The notes under the pieces: generated by a model
Seen by the model: only the letters and a program-made list of their open reading frames with translations
The model's database searches: none
What the model was told of the DNA's origin: nothing
Position numbers and translations under genes: made by a program
Assembly: GCF_040549485.1 (NCBI RefSeq)
Contig: NZ_JBEPTK010000001.1
Coordinates: 1 to 64,000, forward strand
DNA length: 64,000 bases
Reading direction: 5' to 3'
Source: Constrictibacter sp. MBR-5
Lineage (GTDB): Bacteria; Pseudomonadota; Alphaproteobacteria; JAJUGE01
Part shown: in pieces, positions 57,225 to 64,000 of the stretch
Layout of the letters: every line of letters begins with the position of its first letter
Numbering within the stretch: position 1 is the stretch's first letter

Positions 57225-59174
57225 TCAGGCGGCGGCCCTGCGGGCGGCGTAGCCCCAGAGATAGACCACGCCGACGATCGCGGCACCGCCGAGGTCCGAC
57301 CAGGTGCCCGGGATCAGGAGCACCAGCGCACCGGCGAGCAGCAGGATCCGCTTGACCGGGTCCAGCCGGCCGACCCCGTAGAGCCACCCTTCGAAGCCGG
57401 ACGCGATCAGCCAGACCGCGAAGACGGCGGTCGTGACGTCGTGCGCCACGTCGATGGGATCGCCCTGGAGAATCAGCGTCGGGTTCAGCACGAACAGGAA
57501 CGGCAGGATGAAGTTGATCGCCCCCATGCGCATCGACTTGAAGCCGGTGGCGAGGGCGTTCGCCTTGGCGATGCTCGCCGCCGCCACCGCCGCCAGTGCC
57601 ACCGGCGGGGTGATGAAGCTGAGCATGCCCCAGTAGAGGATGAACAGGTGGCTGGCGATCGGGTCGAGGCCGCCGCCGATCAGCGCCGGGCCGAGCACGA
57701 TCGCGAGGAAGATGTAGCAGGCCGATGCGGTCATCCCCATGCCGAGGATGAAGCTGGTGATCGCGCCGAAGATCAGCAGCAGGTAGATGTTGCCGCCGGC
57801 GAACTGCAGCAGTTCGCGCGAGAAGGCGCCGCCGACACCGGTGTAGGACAGCGCGCCGACGATCATGCCGATGCCGACCAGAATGCCGACGATGTTCGCG
57901 ATGTTCTTGGTGGAGTCGACGATGAGTTCGAGCATCGCCGCGAGGCCGAAGCGGTTGGTGGGCCTGAGGGCGCAGGTGACGAGGAGGACGGCCGTCGCGA
58001 AATAGGGCGCGTAGGACTCGATCCGCATCGCCAGCAGCATGTAGACGAGAAGGACGAGGCTGAAGAGATAGTACCAGCCGCCCTTGAGCACCTGCCAGAG
58101 GTCGGGGATCTCCGACGCAGGCTGACCCTTGAGCCCGTGCCGCGCGGCGTAGTTGTCCACCTGGAGCAGCAATGCCAGATAGAAGAGCAGCGCCGGGACC
58201 AGGGCCGCGAGCATGATCGTGCTGTAGGGCACGTTCAGGAATTCGGCCATGATGAAGGCGACCGCGCCCATCACCGGCGGCATCAGCGCGCCGCCGGTGG
58301 ACGCGCATGCCTCGACCGAGGCGGCATAGACCGACGGATAGCCGATCCGCTTCATCGTCGGGATCGTCAGCTGCCCCGTCGTGACGACGTTGGAGATGAC
58401 GCTGCCCGAGAGCGAGCCGAAGAAGCCGCTCGACAGGATGGCCACCTTGGCCGGGCCGCCCCGCGACTTGCCCATCAGCGCGGTGGCGAACGCCATGAAG
58501 AAGTCGCCGCCGCCGGTCACCACCAGGGCCGAGCCGAAGATCAGGAAGCCGAGGAGCAGGCTCGCGACCGTGCGCATCGGCACGCCGATGATGCTCTCCG
58601 ACCCGAGGGCATGGCTGGTGAAGACCTCCTCGATCGGGCTCGACGGGCCCCAGAGGAAGCCGGGCATCTGTTCCGCGAACAGCGGATACAGGAAGAAGAA
58701 GCCGCAGATGATGAACAGCGGCAGGCCGCCGCAGCGCCGGACCGCCTCCAGGCCCAGGATGCAGAGCACCGCTGCGGCGACGACGCCCTCGGTCGGGGCG
58801 ATGATGTCCCATCCCTCCTGGATGATCTGACCGCCGTGCCAGGCGAGCCACATGGTGGCGCCGAACGCCGCGGCCGCCAGCAGCCAGTCGTACCACGGCA
58901 CGTTCGTGGCGGCGCCGCGCCAGGCCGGGAAGATCAGCAGCGAGAGGGAGAGGAAGATGGCGACGAGGACGTAGAAGTATGAGGTGTCGATCAGCAGGAG
59001 ACCGAACACCTGCAGATTGAAGACCTGGTTGATGTTGATCAGGATCCCGGCCGCGCCGAGGACCAGAACTACCCAATAGGCGACCCCGGTCAGCCTGTGC
59101 GGGTCGCCCTGCCCGTATCCCTCGCTCTCATAGCCCCCCGCAACCACGGCCGCTTTTGCGGTCGGTTCCGCCAT
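57225..59174 (-). CDS. TRAP transporter fused permease (4TM-12TM)
   Basis: The 649-residue protein joins the small (Q) and large (M) TRAP permease subunits: about 18 helices, with the M-subunit motifs SGSVISNVVTTGQLTIPTMK and SVEACASTGGALMPPVMGAV, and later GMGMTASACYIFLAIVLGPA and SFITPPVALAAVAAASIAKA. This fusion is typical of TAXI-type TRAP systems, which use a separate TAXI binding protein. No TAXI gene is in the window next to it. A Usp gene lies 118 nt upstream on the same strand. Confidence 0.9.
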   Translation of the reverse strand: MAEPTAKAAVVAGGYESEGYGQGDPHRLTGVAYWVVLVLGAAGILININQVFNLQVFGLLLIDTSYFYVLVAIFLSLSLLIFPAWRGAATNVPWYDWLLAAAAFGATMWLAWHGGQIIQEGWDIIAPTEGVVAAAVLCILGLEAVRRCGGLPLFIICGFFFLYPLFAEQMPGFLWGPSSPIEEVFTSHALGSESIIGVPMRTVASLLLGFLIFGSALVVTGGGDFFMAFATALMGKSRGGPAKVAILSSGFFGSLSGSVISNVVTTGQLTIPTMKRIGYPSVYAASVEACASTGGALMPPVMGAVAFIMAEFLNVPYSTIMLAALVPALLFYLALLLQVDNYAARHGLKGQPASEIPDLWQVLKGGWYYLFSLVLLVYMLLAMRIESYAPYFATAVLLVTCALRPTNRFGLAAMLELIVDSTKNIANIVGILVGIGMIVGALSYTGVGGAFSRELLQFAGGNIYLLLIFGAITSFILGMGMTASACYIFLAIVLGPALIGGGLDPIASHLFILYWGMLSFITPPVALAAVAAASIAKANALATGFKSMRMGAINFILPFLFVLNPTLILQGDPIDVAHDVTTAVFAVWLIASGFEGWLYGVGRLDPVKRILLLAGALVLLIPGTWSDLGGAAIVGVVYLWGYAARRAAA

Positions 59175-59292
59175 CCGCCCAACCTCCCGTTCTCCCTATT
59201 GCCTTGGGGAGGTACCGGACGAGGGCAGCGCTGTCCACAGAGAACGGCCCGGCCCCCGGTTGAGGAGACTCGGTGCCGCCCGCCATGCCACG

Positions 59293-59805
59293 TCAGGCCA
59301 GCGATTCGAGCTCTTCGTCGGACAGATTGCCGGGCACGATCACCAGCGGCACGCGCAGCCGCCCGATCTGCTTGCCGGTCAGGGACGAGACCAGCGGTCC
59401 GGGGCCCTGCGGCCCGACATCGGCGCCGAGAATCAGCAGCGCGACGTCCTCGTCCTCCTGGATCAGGGTGATCAGCTCGTCGATCATCGGCCCTTCCCGG
59501 ACATAGACGACCGGTATCTTGCCGCTCCAGCGCTGAACCTGGCTGGCGGCGCGCAGGAGGTTCTGTTCGGCCTCGTCGCGCGCTTCCTCGCGCATCAGGT
59601 CGCCGACCGCCGCCCAGTGCTGAAAGTCGGCCGGGGCATCGATGACATAGGCGATGCCGACGCGCGTGTTCGGCAGGCGTTTCGCCCGCAACGAAGCGAA
59701 CTCGAGCGCCGCATGCAGTTCTTCGGTATCGTCGACGACGCAGAGAAAGACCCGGTTCCGTGCGCGGGCGCGGGGTTCCTGCGACGCTCCGGTCTCTTCG
59801 GCCAT
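59293..59805 (-). CDS. Universal stress protein (UspA family), TRAP-associated
   Basis: The 170-residue protein has the UspA fold: FLCVVDDTEELHAALEFASL at the start, GIAYVIDAPADFQHWAAVG, and a C-terminal ATP-site-like stretch LLILGADVGPQGPGPLVSSL with VPLVIVPG. The start at 59805 follows the TIGR02186 gene by 19 nt. Usp proteins such as TeaD are known to regulate TRAP transporters, so control of the adjacent permease is plausible (inference). Confidence 0.88.
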   Translation of the reverse strand: MAEETGASQEPRARARNRVFLCVVDDTEELHAALEFASLRAKRLPNTRVGIAYVIDAPADFQHWAAVGDLMREEARDEAEQNLLRAASQVQRWSGKIPVVYVREGPMIDELITLIQEDEDVALLILGADVGPQGPGPLVSSLTGKQIGRLRVPLVIVPGNLSDEELESLA

Positions 59806-59824
59806 GGTCACGTCCGAGGAAAAA

Positions 59825-60652
59825 TCACGCCTTCCGGAACATCGTTCCAGCACCCCATCCTGCCACCAGGGCGACGGCGATGGCAACCAGACCGTAGGCC
59901 GGCGAATAGTCATGGGCAAAGTCGTAGACCGCGGCGCCGAAACCGGCCCGGCTCACCAGCAGCGGCGTGGACGACATCTCGCGGATCCGGCCGTCGCCGA
60001 CGCTGTAGACCTCGACGTTGTAGCGGCCCGTGGGCACGTTGGCGGGAAAGGGAATCGTCGTCCTGAACAGGCGGTCGCCGACGAACGTTACCGGCCAGAC
60101 CTCGCTGGCATAGAGGTCGGCCGCCTGCTTGTTGCGGATCAGCGCATCGCGGAAGGCGGCGACCCGCATCTTGTTGGCGTCCGGCTCGTCCGGTTCCGCG
60201 GCCAGGAGATCGCGGCCCAGACCGTAGCGCTCCAGCAGCTTGCGGACCGGCTCATCCGCGAGTTCCCCGGTCGCGGCGACGTGGAAGAAGGCCGGTACCG
60301 CCTTGAAGCCGACGCTGTCGCGGTTCACCCAGATGCCGGCGATCCGGTCCTTGCGCCGTACCGTCGTCGTCTCTGGCGGCCCGCGCACGACGACGACGAT
60401 GTCGCCGACGCCTTCGCGCACGCCGAACAGCAGGACATCCGCCCCGGTGAACCCCGTGGTGATCGCCACCAGATGCTGCGATATGTCGACGATGAGGTCT
60501 TCGGCCCGCGCCGAGGATCGCCATGCCTCGACCAGCAGCCCCACTGCCAGAGCCGCGCACAGCGCCATGCCGGCACAGCATCTGCGCACGCGGCGGCCGC
60601 CGACTGACGGTGCGGCTGACGGTCGAGCGGTGGTGGGGCGGTGGGTTGACAT
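59825..60652 (-). CDS. TIGR02186-type alphaproteobacterial membrane protein
   Basis: The 275-residue protein has a signal-like helix (MALCAALAVGLLVEAW), a periplasmic domain beginning DLIVDISQHLVAITTGFTGA and GDIVVVVRGPPETTTVRRKD, and a C-terminal membrane helix (YGLVAIAVALVAGWGAGTMF). This matches the Alph_Pro_TM / TIGR02186 family of unknown function. It leads a minus-strand unit with the Usp and TRAP permease genes, so it may assist transport. Confidence 0.82.
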   Translation of the reverse strand: MSTHRPTTARPSAAPSVGGRRVRRCCAGMALCAALAVGLLVEAWRSSARAEDLIVDISQHLVAITTGFTGADVLLFGVREGVGDIVVVVRGPPETTTVRRKDRIAGIWVNRDSVGFKAVPAFFHVAATGELADEPVRKLLERYGLGRDLLAAEPDEPDANKMRVAAFRDALIRNKQAADLYASEVWPVTFVGDRLFRTTIPFPANVPTGRYNVEVYSVGDGRIREMSSTPLLVSRAGFGAAVYDFAHDYSPAYGLVAIAVALVAGWGAGTMFRKA

Positions 60653-60830
60653 CAGCCTGCCGGACGCACGGCCGGCACGCCGCGCGCGGCGCAAATCCTA
60701 CTGGGGCTACCGATTCGAAAACAACCCCGGCCGACCGGCGAACACGATCTTTTGCAACGGTCGCCGTGGCGCCGGCGCCTCACCGGGAAGCCCGCCGGCC
60801 ACTAAAAGCGATGGGGGGCTGTTGAGGAAC

Positions 60831-60846
60831 ATAAGGATATGTTTAT
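60831..60846. promoter_or_regulatory. Palindromic operator candidate upstream of metH
   Basis: ATAAGGATATGTTTAT is an imperfect palindrome (ATAAnnATATnnTTAT, 12 of 16 symmetric bases) in an AT-rich spot 53 nt before the metH start. It resembles ATAAAGATATCTTTAT-type sites that I recall for SahR/ArsR-type regulators of methionine genes in Proteobacteria; that match is from memory and unverified. Confidence 0.45.
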
Positions 60847-60854
60847 ATAGCGAT

Positions 60855-60879
60855 GCACCTGCCGCCCCGTGGCGGGTGC
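60855..60879 (+). other. Leader hairpin just before the metH ribosome site
   Basis: GCACCTGCC at 60855-60863 pairs with GGCGGGTGC at 60871-60879 (9 bp, one G-T) around a 7-nt loop. It ends 7 nt before the TTGGAGA ribosome site, so it could influence translation of metH. It does not match SAM-II, SAM-V or SAH riboswitch patterns that I know. Confidence 0.35.
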
Positions 60880-60898
60880 CATGCTTTGGAGAATCACG

Positions 60899-61962
60899 AT
60901 GAGCACGACCGCCGAGCGGGTCGAGGCCCTCAAGAAGGCAGCAGCGGAGCGGATCCTGGTCCTCGACGGCGCCATGGGCACCGTCATCCAGGGCTACAAA
61001 CTGGAGGAAGCCGACTTCCGCGGCGAGCGCTTCGCCGGCTGGCCGAAGGATCTGAAGGGCAACAACGACCTGCTGATCCTGACGCGGCCCGACGTGATCC
61101 GCGAGATCCACCAGGCCTATTTCGAGGCCGGCGCCGACATTGTCGAGACGAACACGTTCAGCTCGACGACGATCGCCCAGGCCGACTACGGCATGGAGGA
61201 GCTGGCCTACGAGCTGAACCTGCAGGGCGCGCGGCTGGCGCGCGAGGCCGCCGACATCGTCACGGCGAAGGACCCGTCGCGTCCTCGCTGGGTCGCCGGC
61301 GCCATCGGGCCGACCAACCGGACAGCGTCGATCTCGCCGGACGTGAACAACCCCGCCTTCCGCAACGTCAGCTTCGACGAGCTGCGCGAGGCCTATGCCC
61401 AGGCGGCGCGCGGCCTGATGGAGGGCGGCGCGGACATCCTGCTGGTCGAGACGATCTTCGACACGCTGAACGCCAAGGCGGCGCTGTTCGGCATCGAAGA
61501 GGTCTTCGAGGAGCGCGGCGAGACGCTGCCGATCATGATCTCCGGCACGATCACCGACATGTCCGGGCGCACGCTTTCGGGCCAGACGGTCGAAGCCTTC
61601 TGGAATTCGATCCGGCACGTGAAGCCGTTCTCGGTCGGACTGAACTGCGCTCTCGGTGCCGAGCAGATGCGGCCGTTCCTGGCCGACCTGTCGCGCGTCG
61701 CCGATACGCTGATCTCGACCTACCCGAACGCCGGCCTGCCGAACGAATTCGGCGAGTATGACGAGACGCCCGAACACATGTGCGTGCAGATCGAGGAGTG
61801 GGCCAAGGCGGGCCTGCTCAACATCGTCGGCGGCTGCTGCGGGACGACCCCGCCGCACATCAAGCACATCGCGGCCCACGTGGCGGGCGTTCCGCCGCGC
61901 GAGGTGCCCGAGAAGCCGATCGCCATGAGACTCTCCGGACTGGAGCCTTTCGAGCTCGCATC

Positions 61963-61966
<4 letters not shown>
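60899..61966 (+). CDS. metH: Methionine synthase, homocysteine-binding part (split MetH, first gene)
   Basis: The 355-residue protein is the homocysteine S-methyltransferase domain: [60 protein letters not shown] with a zinc Cys, and [14 protein letters not shown] with the other zinc Cys pair. It corresponds to the N-terminal domain of a full MetH. The split arrangement is common in Alphaproteobacteria. TTGGAGA precedes the ATG. ATGA joins it to the second gene. Confidence 0.93.

Positions 61967-64000
<2,034 letters not shown>

Noticed and set aside
60653-60898. SAM-II, SAM-V or SAH riboswitch before metH
   Set aside because: I searched for their conserved cores by eye and saw none; only a simple hairpin and a palindrome are present.

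Overview
The window is high-GC, densely coded DNA from an alphaproteobacterium, most likely a heterotrophic, non-phototrophic Rhodospirillales-type organism. Supporting traits are a class I lysyl-tRNA synthetase, a methionine synthase split into two genes, a TIGR02186-type membrane protein found mainly in Alphaproteobacteria, an HWE-family histidine kinase and PhoB-type Pho boxes. There is no rRNA operon, CRISPR array or prophage. The only clear mobile DNA is an IS21-type end at the left edge.

Layout. 1-815: IS21-family end cutting a small gene, an AT-rich gap and tRNA-Lys(CTT) with its terminator. 885-6397 (minus): cell-elongation operon mreB-mreC-mreD-mrdA-rodA. 6689-9845 (minus): periplasmic gamma-glutamyltransferase, a small membrane protein and an amidohydrolase. 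10037-12535 (plus): cobalt-type nitrile hydratase and a chromate transporter. 12551-17825: serA, a GST, a glutaredoxin-DinB protein with an in-frame TGA at its catalytic Cys position (candidate selenoprotein), tRNA-Gly(CCC) and the D-glutamate catabolic pair dgcN-dgcA. 18171-24885: sugar-nucleotide dehydratase, acetoacetyl-CoA synthetase, GT9/methyltransferase pair and the PLP-homeostasis protein. 24907-31285: a conserved hypothetical, a CDP-alcohol phosphotransferase and a tight five-gene operon of unknown product (RibD-type reductase, dehydrogenase, PTPS-fold protein, glycosyltransferase, methyltransferase). 31288-35433: nudC, Tad-type pseudopilin genes preceded by a helically phased GGGCCAA array, an HTH-like protein and a palindromic repeat. 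35446-40794: phosphonate importer phnDCEE divergent from a Na/phosphate cotransporter across a three-repeat Pho box. 41130-46482: class I lysS, ilvD, an HWE kinase and an I78 inhibitor lipoprotein. 46640-53289: Mrp Na+/H+ antiporter mrpABCDEFG whose last subunit is fused to a universal-stress domain, followed by a two-component pair and a Tat-exported phosphoesterase. 57225-60652 (minus): TIGR02186 protein, UspA and fused TRAP permease. 60899-64000: split metH, the second half running off the edge.

The most interesting item is the candidate selenoprotein at 14830-15588. TGA sits exactly where this thioredoxin-fold family has the first Cys of CxxC. A 17-nt hairpin begins 11 nt after the TGA, which is the spacing I recall for the E. 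coli fdhF selenocysteine insertion element. The five-gene operon at 26967-31285 and the MrpG-Usp fusion are the next best leads. All family assignments are from sequence reading alone; no database search was run.
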